DNA of 64,000 nucleotides from JACCVL01 sp963704295 (lineage in GTDB: Bacteria > Actinomycetota > Actinomycetes > Propionibacteriales > Nocardioidaceae): contig OY969884.1 in NCBI GenBank assembly GCA_963704295.1, positions 744,001 to 808,000 of the forward strand, given 5' to 3'. Shown here piece after piece: positions 47,087-54,767 of the stretch (position 1 is the stretch's first letter; every line of letters begins with the position of its first letter). The notes under the pieces were generated by a model that was not told where the DNA came from, searched no databases, and was given only the letters and a program-made list of their open reading frames with translations. A program made the position numbers and the translations under genes.

Positions 47087-48313
47087 TTAGTGCAGACTGC
47101 GCGTCACGCCCGGCTCACGGGCGGTGATCGCTGACACACCCGGCACGAACTGCAGCGGGGGCAGCACGACGAACGGCCGCCAGCTGTGCAGCCGGCGCAG
47201 ATGCGCCTGCACCCGGTCGGCGCCGTCGGGAGGCGCTTGGCCGCGCTGGACCCGAGCGTGCATCAGGGCGAGCTCGGTGGCGGTGCGCTGGTACGCGTGC
47301 AGGGCGACCACGGCGTCCCGGCCGGCCACCTTGCCGGCGTAGCGACGGGCCGCCGCCCGGTCGCCGAAGCGCACCAGCCAGTGCACCTCGGCCGGGTGCA
47401 GCCAGCCTCGGCTGGCGCAGTCCCCCAAGGCGACTCGCACCGTCTCCGCCTCGGAGCGGAGCGCCCGGAGCGCGAGGTAGACCGCCAGACCGAACAGCGG
47501 AACCATGAACCCGACATAGACGAGGGGGAAGCCCAACCCGCTGAACACCTGGGTCGAGCCGTTCCAGGTCGCGTGCAGCCCGACCGCGCCGGCGAACCCC
47601 AGCAGCGGTGCCAGCACCCGCAGCCAGCGCCGCCGGGTGGCAACGGCCACCGCCATGGCGACGCCGATCGCGGTCGTGAACAGCGGGTGCGCGAACGGAC
47701 TGACCACACCGCGGAGGGCGAACACGTTGGTGGCCGCCACCGGACCGCTGAAGTCAGGCACGAGCGACCCGGCGTAGGCATTCGAGATGTAGAGCACGTT
47801 CTCGGTGAAGGCGAAGCCCACCCCGACCAGTCCGGCGTAGATGATCCCGTCCAGCAGTCCGGCCACCCGGCGTCGACGGACCAGGACCAACACCACCAGC
47901 AGCCCCTTGGCCAGCTCCTCCGTCACCGGCGCGACGACCACGAGCAGCACGGTCAGCTCCAGGTCGACGGTCCGGTCGAGGATCCACTGCACGAGCACGG
48001 CGAAGCTGGTGGAGACCACCGCCCCCCACAGCAGCGCGGCGAGCACGAACCGGGCCGGCTCCGGCTCGTAGCGGTCCAGCCAGAGGTAGCCGGCCACGAG
48101 GAACGGGACCGGAACCGCGGCCAGCGCCAGCGCCACCGCGCCACCGTCCAGCTCACCGGACTCGATCGCCAGCCACGTCACCGCCACGACCCCGAGGGCA
48201 GCGAGCAGGGACAGGGCGACGATCAGGCTGGTTCGGCCGCGCCCGCTGTCCAACTGCGGCCGGGGCAGCCCCTGTGCGCTCCCGAGCGGCTGCGGAGTCG
48301 CGGTCCAGGACAT
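47087..48313 (-). CDS. PrsW family intramembrane metalloprotease
   Basis: 408 residues with about eight membrane spans between about 28 and 290. The family's zinc motif EELAK is at 132-136, the second motif FAFTEN at 168-172, and the third histidine in SPFAHPLFTTAIG. PrsW proteases cleave membrane substrates, classically an anti-sigma factor (RsiW) in Bacillus. Residues about 300-408 form a soluble tail (VRVALGDCASRGWLHPAEVHWLVRFGDRAAARRY...). No anti-sigma gene is nearby; instead two dynamin-like genes follow on the same strand. Confidence 0.92.
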   Translation of the reverse strand: MSWTATPQPLGSAQGLPRPQLDSGRGRTSLIVALSLLAALGVVAVTWLAIESGELDGGAVALALAAVPVPFLVAGYLWLDRYEPEPARFVLAALLWGAVVSTSFAVLVQWILDRTVDLELTVLLVVVAPVTEELAKGLLVVLVLVRRRRVAGLLDGIIYAGLVGVGFAFTENVLYISNAYAGSLVPDFSGPVAATNVFALRGVVSPFAHPLFTTAIGVAMAVAVATRRRWLRVLAPLLGFAGAVGLHATWNGSTQVFSGLGFPLVYVGFMVPLFGLAVYLALRALRSEAETVRVALGDCASRGWLHPAEVHWLVRFGDRAAARRYAGKVAGRDAVVALHAYQRTATELALMHARVQRGQAPPDGADRVQAHLRRLHSWRPFVVLPPLQFVPGVSAITAREPGVTRSLH

Positions 48314-48411
48314 GCCGCAAGGCTACGGGCGAGGCCGGGTCCCGCTCCCCGTCGATACCCTGCGGTGTGGACGGGCGGCACCGGCCGCGTTCGGCGCCGA
48401 CGTCCACAGTG

Positions 48412-48488
48412 GCGCTCGTAGCTCAGCTGGACAGAGCAGTGGACTTCTAATCCACCGGTCGCAGGTTCGAATCCTGCCGGGCGCACCA
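48412..48488 (+). tRNA. tRNA-Arg (anticodon TCT)
   Basis: Acceptor GCGCTCG/CGGGCGC (one G-T pair), anticodon arm GTGGA-CTTCTAA-TCCAC with anticodon TCT, T-loop TTCGAAT, encoded CCA at 48486-48488. The decayed VOC gene lies just 6 bases downstream in the opposite orientation. Confidence 0.97.
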
Positions 48489-48493
48489 GCGGC

Positions 48494-48741
48494 TCAGCGC
48501 CCGTCCAGCGGCCACCGGATCAGACAGAACTCGTTCCCGAACGGGTCCTGCAGCACGGCCCACTCCAGCATCGGGTCGTCGTCGTTGGGGTACAGGGCGG
48601 CTGGTTTGAGCAGCACACCGCCGATCTCCTCCACCTGGCGAGCGGCCCGGGCCACACCGCCGACCAGAATCGCTCCCCCTCGTCGAGGTCGGTCACGTTG
48701 ATGACCGGCTTCCACAACCGCGCGATCCCGGTGTGCGCCAC
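48494..48741 (-). pseudogene. VOC (glyoxalase/bleomycin-resistance) family pseudogene, internal deletion and frameshift
   Basis: The N-terminal part MAHTGIARLWKPVINVTDLDEGERFWSAV is in one frame. The C-terminal part (VEEIGGVLLKPAALYPNDDDPMLEWAVL followed by QDPFGNEFCLIRWPLDGR) is in another. Together only about 82 codons are left where a VOC protein needs about 120. The central strand block with the metal ligands of the second half is missing. The junction is near 48668. This is an inactivated remnant unless the base calls are wrong. Confidence 0.8.
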
Positions 48742-48774
48742 GGTGTCTCACCGGGAGCAGGCAACGCCCCTCCG

Positions 48775-49365
48775 TCACGCCAGGTCGACGCCTGATCCGA
48801 GCCGCACGTGCAGGGGCGCTTCGAAGGTCCGCTCTCGGTTGATGACCGGCTGCCCCTCCACCTCGATCTCGAGCGTGGCCAGGCAGAACCCGCTGCGCAG
48901 CCCCTCCAGCCGCCCGGCGCGCAGGACGGCAACCAGCGCGTCCACCTGGACGCTGAGGGAGATCGTCACCTCGACGGTGGTGATGGTGGTGCCGTTCAGC
49001 ACCAGGTCCACCTCCGGCGCATACGTCGAGGTCACGGTGTGTCGAGCCAGCTCGACCAGCTCCTCCCCGTTCGGCGCGGTGGCGAGACTGCGTCGACCTG
49101 CCTCCCGCAGCGCCCGGTGGGTGCGCCACCCCGCCATCAGCACGTCGCCCAGATCGATGTCGAGCAGCCGGGTCGTGACCGCGGCCAGCTCGCGATCCAG
49201 CAACGCCCTCGTCCTCGCATCCAGCAGATCAAGGCCATGCCCGACGCCACTCAGGACTCGGCGCTCCCGCAGCGACCGGTCCAGCAACTGGACGTCGCTG
49301 GACTCGCCGCCGAGGAAGAACGTTCGGGCGGCCAGCGGGCCGGTGTGCGCGCTGGGGGCGGTCAC
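48775..49365 (-). CDS. Hypothetical protein
   Basis: 196 residues, soluble, no signal peptide. The first half is helical and charged (LLDRSLRERRVLSGVGHGLDLLDARTRALLDRELAAVTTRLLDIDLGDVLMAGWR). The second half is beta-rich (VDLVLNGTTITTVEVTISLSVQVDALVAVLRAGRLEGLRSGFCLATLEIEVEGQPVINRERTFEAPLHVRLG). I do not recognise the family. It overlaps the next gene upstream by 4 bases (ATGA), so the two are a unit whose other member is a small membrane protein. Confidence 0.75.
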   Translation of the reverse strand: MTAPSAHTGPLAARTFFLGGESSDVQLLDRSLRERRVLSGVGHGLDLLDARTRALLDRELAAVTTRLLDIDLGDVLMAGWRTHRALREAGRRSLATAPNGEELVELARHTVTSTYAPEVDLVLNGTTITTVEVTISLSVQVDALVAVLRAGRLEGLRSGFCLATLEIEVEGQPVINRERTFEAPLHVRLGSGVDLA

Positions 49366-49721
49366 GGCCCGACCTCCTCGATCGACGACACCGACCGGCT
49401 GGAGCGGGACGCCAACCCGATGGTCCAGCGCGGCGGCAACTCACCACCGTCGACGGTGAGCACCGGAGGCGGTGGCGGCCGCAGCACCGCCTCGGCCCGA
49501 ACGGGAACGTGCCGGCTGCGGTAGCGGCGGAACGTGGCCAGTCCGAGTCCAGCCAGGATGGTGGCGACCAGCAGCACCAGCCAGGCTGCGTCCGCGGCGC
49601 CCATGTCGCCCCCGGACGGTGCCGCGCCGGAGACGACCAGCACCACGACGGTGCTCGCCACCACCTGCGTCAGCCGCTGCCGTCCTCCCCCGCCGGCGGC
49701 ACGTCTCCCTCGTTCACCCAT
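49362..49721 (-). CDS. Small membrane protein, unknown function
   Basis: 119 residues from an ATG at 49721. Two hydrophobic segments (LTQVVASTVVVLVVSGAAP and AAWLVLLVATILAGLGLATF) are followed by a basic loop (RRYRSRHVPVRAEAVLR) and a proline-rich tail. The longer open frame upstream runs against the small membrane gene and orn and is not credible. Coupled by a 4-base overlap to the hypothetical gene downstream. No function recognised. Confidence 0.68.
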   Translation of the reverse strand: MGERGRRAAGGGGRQRLTQVVASTVVVLVVSGAAPSGGDMGAADAAWLVLLVATILAGLGLATFRRYRSRHVPVRAEAVLRPPPPPVLTVDGGELPPRWTIGLASRSSRSVSSIEEVGP

Positions 49722-49793
49722 CGTGTCGTCCAGCCTGCGCGGTTCGCGTCCTCCTTCGCACGCTACGCCTAGGATCCGGCTCGTGGTGTGCCG

Positions 49794-50024
49794 ATGAGCC
49801 GAGCACGTCGCCGCCATGCCCGGAGGCGGTCCCCGTGGGCCCTGGAGTTGCTGGTCTACAGCGTCGTCGGGCTCGCCGGCGGGATCGGACTCGCCGTGCT
49901 GCTCGGCGTCCCCTGGCGGCAGGCCGCCCTCACCGCCGCCGGGCTGCTGCTCGTGCTGCTCGTCGCCGTCGTGCTGGAGCGCAGCGGGCTGCTGCAGCTC
50001 ACCCGCCTCGACGAGGACGGCTGA
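49794..50024 (+). CDS. Small two-span membrane protein upstream of orn
   Basis: 76 residues: a very basic N-terminus (SRARRRHARRRSPW) followed by two hydrophobic segments (LLVYSVVGLAGGIGLAVLLGV and AALTAAGLLLVLLVAVVL) and an acidic end LTRLDEDG. The positive-inside rule puts both ends in the cytoplasm. I chose the ATG at 49794 over a GTG 6 bases earlier. It ends 18 bases before orn on the same strand, so co-transcription is likely. No family recognised. Confidence 0.68.
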   Translation: MSRARRRHARRRSPWALELLVYSVVGLAGGIGLAVLLGVPWRQAALTAAGLLLVLLVAVVLERSGLLQLTRLDEDG

Positions 50025-50042
50025 GGCCGTAGGGTGCCTGGC

Positions 50043-50672
50043 GTGAACGACAAGGTGGTGTGGATCGACTGCGAGATGACGGGTCTCGACCTGCGTACCG
50101 ACGCCCTGGTCGAGGTCGCCGCGCTGGTGACCGACTTCGAGCTCAACGTCCTCGGCGACGGCGTCGACGTGGTCATCAAGCCGCCGGACGCCGCCGTCGC
50201 CGACATGCCGGAGGTCGTGCGGGAGATGCACACCTCGTCCGGTCTCCTGGACGCCCTGGCCGCGGGGACCACTCTCGAGGACGCCCAGCAGCGGGTCCTC
50301 GACTACATCCGCGAGCACGTTCCGGAGGCGGGCAAGGCACCGCTCGCCGGCAACACGATCGCGACCGACCGGATGTTCCTCGCACGTGACCTGCCCGAGC
50401 TCGAGGGCTGGTTGCACTACCGGATGATCGATGTGTCGTCGATCAAGGAGCTTGCTCGCCGGTGGTACCCGCGCGCGTACTTCGCCGCGCCCCGCAAGCA
50501 GGGTGGGCACCGGGCGCTCGCCGACATCCGGGAGAGCATCGAGGAGCTCCGGTACTACCGGGCCACCGTGTTCGTCCCACCGCCGGGTCCGGACTCCGAC
50601 ACCGCCAAGGGCATCGCCGCGGAGCACGGCGGCGCGCTGTCGGCGACGCCAGAGGCACGGGCGGAGGCCTGA
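50043..50672 (+). CDS. orn: Oligoribonuclease
   Basis: 3'-5' exoribonuclease of the DEDDh class that degrades 2-5 nucleotide RNA, including pGpG from cyclic-di-GMP breakdown. 209 residues. Exonuclease motifs: WIDCEMTGLDL (Asp and Glu), AGNTIATDRMFL (Asp), and HRALADIRESIEEL (His and Asp). Start GTG at 50043 gives VNDKVVWIDCEMTG, matching the family; a GTG 9 bases earlier is not conserved. tRNA-His follows by 54 bases, the same neighbour as in M. tuberculosis Rv2511, from memory. A GGDEF-EAL gene lies 10 kb away. Confidence 0.97.
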   Translation: MNDKVVWIDCEMTGLDLRTDALVEVAALVTDFELNVLGDGVDVVIKPPDAAVADMPEVVREMHTSSGLLDALAAGTTLEDAQQRVLDYIREHVPEAGKAPLAGNTIATDRMFLARDLPELEGWLHYRMIDVSSIKELARRWYPRAYFAAPRKQGGHRALADIRESIEELRYYRATVFVPPPGPDSDTAKGIAAEHGGALSATPEARAEA

Positions 50673-50726
50673 CCCGCCGACCGCTACACTCCTGCGGGCG
50701 CGTCGGCCACCGGCCGGCAGCGTCGT

Positions 50727-50803
50727 GGTGGGTGTAGCTCAGCCGGTAGAGCACCTGGTTGTGGTCCAGGGGGTCGCGGGTTCAAGTCCCGTCACTCACC
50801 CCA
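50727..50803 (+). tRNA. tRNA-His (anticodon GTG)
   Basis: Acceptor GTGGGTG/CACTCAC with one G-T pair, the extra 5' G at 50727 opposite C50800 typical of tRNA-His, anticodon arm CCTGG-TTGTGGT-CCAGG with anticodon GTG, T-loop TTCAAGT, encoded CCA at 50801-50803. Confidence 0.96.
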
Positions 50804-51017
50804 CGTCATACCGTCACATCCGGGGCCCGGGCACATCTGCGGGCCACCGGCATGTGCGGGTGATTCGTCCCGGCTTTCGGAGCCGCCTCCATGCGCCACC
50901 TGTCCGCCGTACGTGTCGGCGCCGCCGCGCTGCCCGTCGCGACCGACCCTCCGCTGAGCCCGCGACCGAGCGGGACGTCATCCGACGCGCCGCCGATACA
51001 CCCCGGTACGTATGACG

Positions 51018-52307
51018 CTAGGGCCGGCGAGGGGCGGCAAGCAGCGCGGGCAGCACCAGCAGCCCGGTGATCCCGCCGACCAGCGACAGCAACCCGTAGC
51101 TGCCGCCGGCGACGATCCCGCCGCTGGCGAGCCCTCCGGTGGCGCCGGCCAGCGCGATGGCGAGGTCCGCCGCACCCTGGGAGCGGGCCCGGTCGGTGAG
51201 CGTGGTGGCATCGGCGATCAGCGCCGTCCCGGCGATCAGCCCGAAGTTCCAGCCGAGGCCGAGCAGGCCCAGGGCGATCGACAGCGCCAGCAGCGATCCG
51301 GGATCGGCCAGCGCGGCGGTCAGCCCGGCGGCGACCAGCGTGAGGCCGCCCGCGGCGAGCACCGGACGGCGGCCGTAGGTGTCGGTGAGCCAGCCGGTCA
51401 CCGGCGACGGCAGGAACATGCACGCCACGTGCACCGAGATGACCAGCCCGACGGCGGTGAGGGTGTGGTCGTGCTCGGTCAGGTGGATCGGCGTCATGGT
51501 CATCAGGGCGACCATGGTCAGCTGGGTGAGCACCATCGCCGTCACCGCGACGACGACGGTCCGCCGGTCGCTGCGGACGCGGGGAGCACCTCGACCGGTC
51601 GGCCCACCTGCAGAGCCGGCGGGGCCGCCGTTCGCGTGGGCTCGCGCGGCGAAGACCGCCGCGGCGAGCAGCGGGTCGGGGCGCAGCAGCACCGCCAGCA
51701 CCAGTCCGGCCAGCCCGTACGCCAGCGCGGCCAGCACGAACGGCCCGGCCAGCCGGGGCATCCCCGCGGCCGCCGCCAGGTCGCCGGTGAACTCGGTGAG
51801 ATTGGGCCCGCCGACCGCCCCGAGGGTGGTGGCGACCAAAACGAGGCTGATCGCCCGGCCCCGGAACGCAGGGTCGGCAAGATCGGTGCCGGCGTGCCGG
51901 GCCTGCAGGCTGGTCGCGGTGCCGGAGCCGTACACGGTCAGCGCCAGCAGCAGCAGCGGCACGTTGTCGAGCACGGCGGCCAGCGCCACCCCGGCACCGC
52001 CGAGGCCGCCCGCGGCGTAGCCGAGTCCGAGCCCTCGCCGTCGCCCGTGTCGGGCCGAGACCCGGCCCACCATCAACGCGGCGCCGGCCGAGCCGGCGGT
52101 GAACAGTGCCACCGGCAGCCCCGCCAGCCCGGTCGTGCCCATCATGTCCTGCGCGAGCAGCGCCCCCACCGTGACGCCGGCGGCCAGCCCGGCGCCGCCG
52201 AACACCTGCGCGGTCACGATCACGGCCAGCACCCGGCGCTGCAGCGACTGCCGAGTCCAGCTCGGGTCGAGCCCGGCCGGGGCGGGCGCCTGGGTCGGGC
52301 TGGTCAC
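51018..52307 (-). CDS. MFS transporter
   Basis: 429 residues with 12 predicted membrane segments. The loop-2/3-like motif GRVSARHGRRRGLGLGYAAG and the later GWLTDTYGRRPVLAAGG are the duplicated MFS signature (G-x-x-x-D-x-x-G-R-R/K). The Pro/Ala-rich start precedes the first span. The substrate is not predictable; drug or metabolite export is the usual role for this branch. Its start overlaps the stop of the methyltransferase by 4 bases (GTGA), so the two are coupled, possibly a modification-and-export pair. The 214-base gap between tRNA-His and its stop shows nothing further. Confidence 0.9.
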   Translation of the reverse strand: MTSPTQAPAPAGLDPSWTRQSLQRRVLAVIVTAQVFGGAGLAAGVTVGALLAQDMMGTTGLAGLPVALFTAGSAGAALMVGRVSARHGRRRGLGLGYAAGGLGGAGVALAAVLDNVPLLLLALTVYGSGTATSLQARHAGTDLADPAFRGRAISLVLVATTLGAVGGPNLTEFTGDLAAAAGMPRLAGPFVLAALAYGLAGLVLAVLLRPDPLLAAAVFAARAHANGGPAGSAGGPTGRGAPRVRSDRRTVVVAVTAMVLTQLTMVALMTMTPIHLTEHDHTLTAVGLVISVHVACMFLPSPVTGWLTDTYGRRPVLAAGGLTLVAAGLTAALADPGSLLALSIALGLLGLGWNFGLIAGTALIADATTLTDRARSQGAADLAIALAGATGGLASGGIVAGGSYGLLSLVGGITGLLVLPALLAAPRRP

Positions 52308-52939
52308 GGTCTCAGCTCACCGTTCGCCGGCCGGCGGGCGACGCCAAGCGAGAGGAAGCCGAACGGCCTGGGCCCGTCGTCGTAGAACCTGTCGATCGAC
52401 AGCACCTCGAGCGGGCTGCGCGCGAGGTACGCGGCGATCGGCCGGTCGAGGTGGCAGCCTCCGGCCACCGGACCCCACACCGGCTGAATCCGGTCCTGCC
52501 AGCGCGCCACCCTGTGGTCGTCGGCCCGGCCGTGCTCGACGAAGTGCAGCCGGCCGTCGGGGCGGAGCACCCGGCACAGCTCGGCCAGAGCCCGGTCCAG
52601 GTCGGGAATCGTGCACATCGTGAAAGTGGACAGCGCCGCGTCGACCGAGCCGTCCGTCAGGTCGAGTCGCTCGCCGTCAAGGCCGGCGCGGCGTACCGGC
52701 ACCGCCGTCTCGGCGATCCGCGGCTGGGCCAGCTCCCAGGCCAGGTCCGACGGCTCGACCGCGGCGACGCTGCGGACGTCGCGGGGGTAGTGCCGCAGGT
52801 TGAGCCCCGAGCCGAACCCGATCTCGACGACGTCACCGGCGAGTCCGGCCACCGCGCGGTCACGCAGCTCCGACACCTGCTCGGTGCCGAGACAGACCTC
52901 GACCATGCGCGGCACCACGCGCTCGTGCCACCAGCCCAT
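52304..52939 (-). CDS. Class I SAM-dependent methyltransferase
   Basis: 211 residues from the ATG at 52939 (MGWWHERVVPRMVEVCLG). The SAM motif is VVEIGFGSGLNLRHYP, then VEPSDLAWELA and ALSTFTMCTIPDLDRALAELCRVLRPDGRLHFVEHG. This is the UbiE/arsenite-type small-molecule methyltransferase pattern; the C-terminal GCHLDRPIAAYL resembles methyltransferases acting on lipids or small phenols. Upstream in-frame codons to 52966 have no conserved sequence. Coupled to the MFS gene by a 4-base overlap. Confidence 0.9.
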   Translation of the reverse strand: MGWWHERVVPRMVEVCLGTEQVSELRDRAVAGLAGDVVEIGFGSGLNLRHYPRDVRSVAAVEPSDLAWELAQPRIAETAVPVRRAGLDGERLDLTDGSVDAALSTFTMCTIPDLDRALAELCRVLRPDGRLHFVEHGRADDHRVARWQDRIQPVWGPVAGGCHLDRPIAAYLARSPLEVLSIDRFYDDGPRPFGFLSLGVARRPANGELRP

Positions 52940-52997
52940 CGACCCGCCCTTCCTCGCCGGGCCCACCCTGCCACGACGGAGCGACGGTCCGCGGGAC

Positions 52998-54719
52998 TCA
53001 GGTCAGCGGGACCACGTCCGCAGCGCCCATCCGGGCCGCGTCGGCCGTCGCGTCGTCGGGCATCTGCTGACTCTCCCGCTCGGCCGCGACCCGCTGCCGG
53101 TAGTGCTCCACCTCGCGGTCGACCTGGGCCTGACTCCATCCGAGCACGCCACCCATCAGCCGCGCGGCCTCCTCGCAGCAGCCGAGGCCGCGGTCGAAGG
53201 TCTCGATCGAGATCCGGGTCCGTCGGGTCAGCACGTCGTCGAGGTGCCGGGCGCCCTCGTGCGAGGCGGCATAGACGACCTCCGCCCGCAGGTAGTCGTC
53301 CGCACCGGGCAACGGCTGTCCCAGCGACGGGTCCTCGTCGACAAGCGTCAGCAGTTCCTGCACCAGCGACCCGTAGCGCCGGAGCAGATGCTCGACGCGG
53401 ACGAGGTGCAGGCCGGCCCGGCGGGACAGGACGGTGCGCTGGTTCCAGAGCGCCTCCCAGCCCTCCGCGCCCAACAGCGGCACGTGGTCCGTGACCGACT
53501 CGGGCACCTGACGGTTCAGGTCGGCGACCATCCCGTGCGCGGCCTCGTCGACCGCGTCCTTGGCCATCACCCGGTAGGTCGTGTACTTGCCACCGGCGAC
53601 GACGACCAGGCCGGGCACCGGATGGGCCACCGCGTGCTCGCGGGAGAGCTTCGAGGTGGCGTCGGACTCACCGTGCAGCAACGGGCGCAGACCGGCGTAG
53701 ACCCCCTCGACGTCGGCGTGTGACAGCGGCGTCTCGAGCACGGCGTTGACGTGCTGGAGCAGATAGTCGATGTCGCTGGCGCTGGCAGCCGGGTGCGCCT
53801 TGTCCAGCTCCCAGTCGGTGTCGGTGGTGCCGATGATCCAGTGCCGGCCCCACGGGATCACGAACAGCACAGACTTCTCGGTGCGCAGGATCAGGCCGGT
53901 CTCGGAACGGATCCGGTCCCGTGGGACCACCAGATGGATCCCCTTGCTGGCCCGGACCTTGAACTGGCCGCGCTCCCCCGCGAGACCCTGGGTCTCGTCG
54001 GTCCAGACGCCGGTGGCGTTGACCACCTGCCGCGCCCGCACCGGGAACTCCCGGTCGCTCTCCAAGTCGTGCACCTGTGCCCCGGTGACCCGCTCGCCCT
54101 CACGCAACAGTGAGACGATCCGGGCCCGCGAGGCCACCGAGGCGCCGTACGAGGCGGCCGTCCGGGACAGGAACATCGTGTGCCGCGCGTCGTCCACCTG
54201 TGCGTCGTAGTACTGCAGTGCGCCGATCAGCGCGTCCTTGCGCAGCGACGGCACGATCCGGCGCGCACCGCGCCGGGTGAGGTGCCGGTGCCGCGGCACC
54301 CCGGCTCCGTTCCCGGACATCATCGCCAACGCGTCATAGAGCGCCACGCCGGAGCCGGCGTAGAGGCGCTCCCACCCTCGCCCCTTGAGCGGGTACAGGA
54401 ACGGCACCGGCCGGACGAGGTGCGGGGCCAGCCGCTGAATCAGCAGGCTGCGCTCGCGAAGCGCCTCGGCGACCAGACCGAAGTCCAGCATCTCCAGGTA
54501 GCGCAGCCCGCCGTGGATCAGCTTGCTGGACCGGCTGGAGGTGCCGGAGGCGAAGTCGCGGGCCTCCACCAGCCCCACTCGCAGGCCGCGGGTGACGGCG
54601 TCCAGCGCCGCCCCCGCGCCCACGACGCCGCCCCCGATCACCAACACGTCCAGCTCGTCGGCTGCCATGTCGTCCAGCGCCTGCTGGCGTTGCTCGGGAG
54701 ACAGCGGCACTGGCTGCAT
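52998..54719 (-). CDS. glpD: Aerobic glycerol-3-phosphate dehydrogenase
   Basis: Membrane-peripheral flavoenzyme oxidising glycerol-3-phosphate to dihydroxyacetone phosphate and passing electrons to menaquinone. 573 residues. FAD motif VLVIGGGVVGAGAALDAVTRGLRVGLVE at about 24-50, the GTSSRSSKLIHGGLRYLE family signature, and GIHLVVPRDRI near 265. A C-terminal GlpD accessory domain follows. It is the third gene of glpF-glpK-glpD on the minus strand, 48 bases after glpK. Confidence 0.97.
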   Translation of the reverse strand: MQPVPLSPEQRQQALDDMAADELDVLVIGGGVVGAGAALDAVTRGLRVGLVEARDFASGTSSRSSKLIHGGLRYLEMLDFGLVAEALRERSLLIQRLAPHLVRPVPFLYPLKGRGWERLYAGSGVALYDALAMMSGNGAGVPRHRHLTRRGARRIVPSLRKDALIGALQYYDAQVDDARHTMFLSRTAASYGASVASRARIVSLLREGERVTGAQVHDLESDREFPVRARQVVNATGVWTDETQGLAGERGQFKVRASKGIHLVVPRDRIRSETGLILRTEKSVLFVIPWGRHWIIGTTDTDWELDKAHPAASASDIDYLLQHVNAVLETPLSHADVEGVYAGLRPLLHGESDATSKLSREHAVAHPVPGLVVVAGGKYTTYRVMAKDAVDEAAHGMVADLNRQVPESVTDHVPLLGAEGWEALWNQRTVLSRRAGLHLVRVEHLLRRYGSLVQELLTLVDEDPSLGQPLPGADDYLRAEVVYAASHEGARHLDDVLTRRTRISIETFDRGLGCCEEAARLMGGVLGWSQAQVDREVEHYRQRVAAERESQQMPDDATADAARMGAADVVPLT

Positions 54720-54767
54720 GCGGTTCCTCCGGATCAGGAGTCGGACGCGATGTCGGGCGGGCTCAGC

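Noticed and set aside
48412..50803. Integrated element at tRNA-Arg or tRNA-His
   Set aside because: No integrase, excisionase or tRNA-end duplication is visible; only the decayed VOC gene hints at past events.
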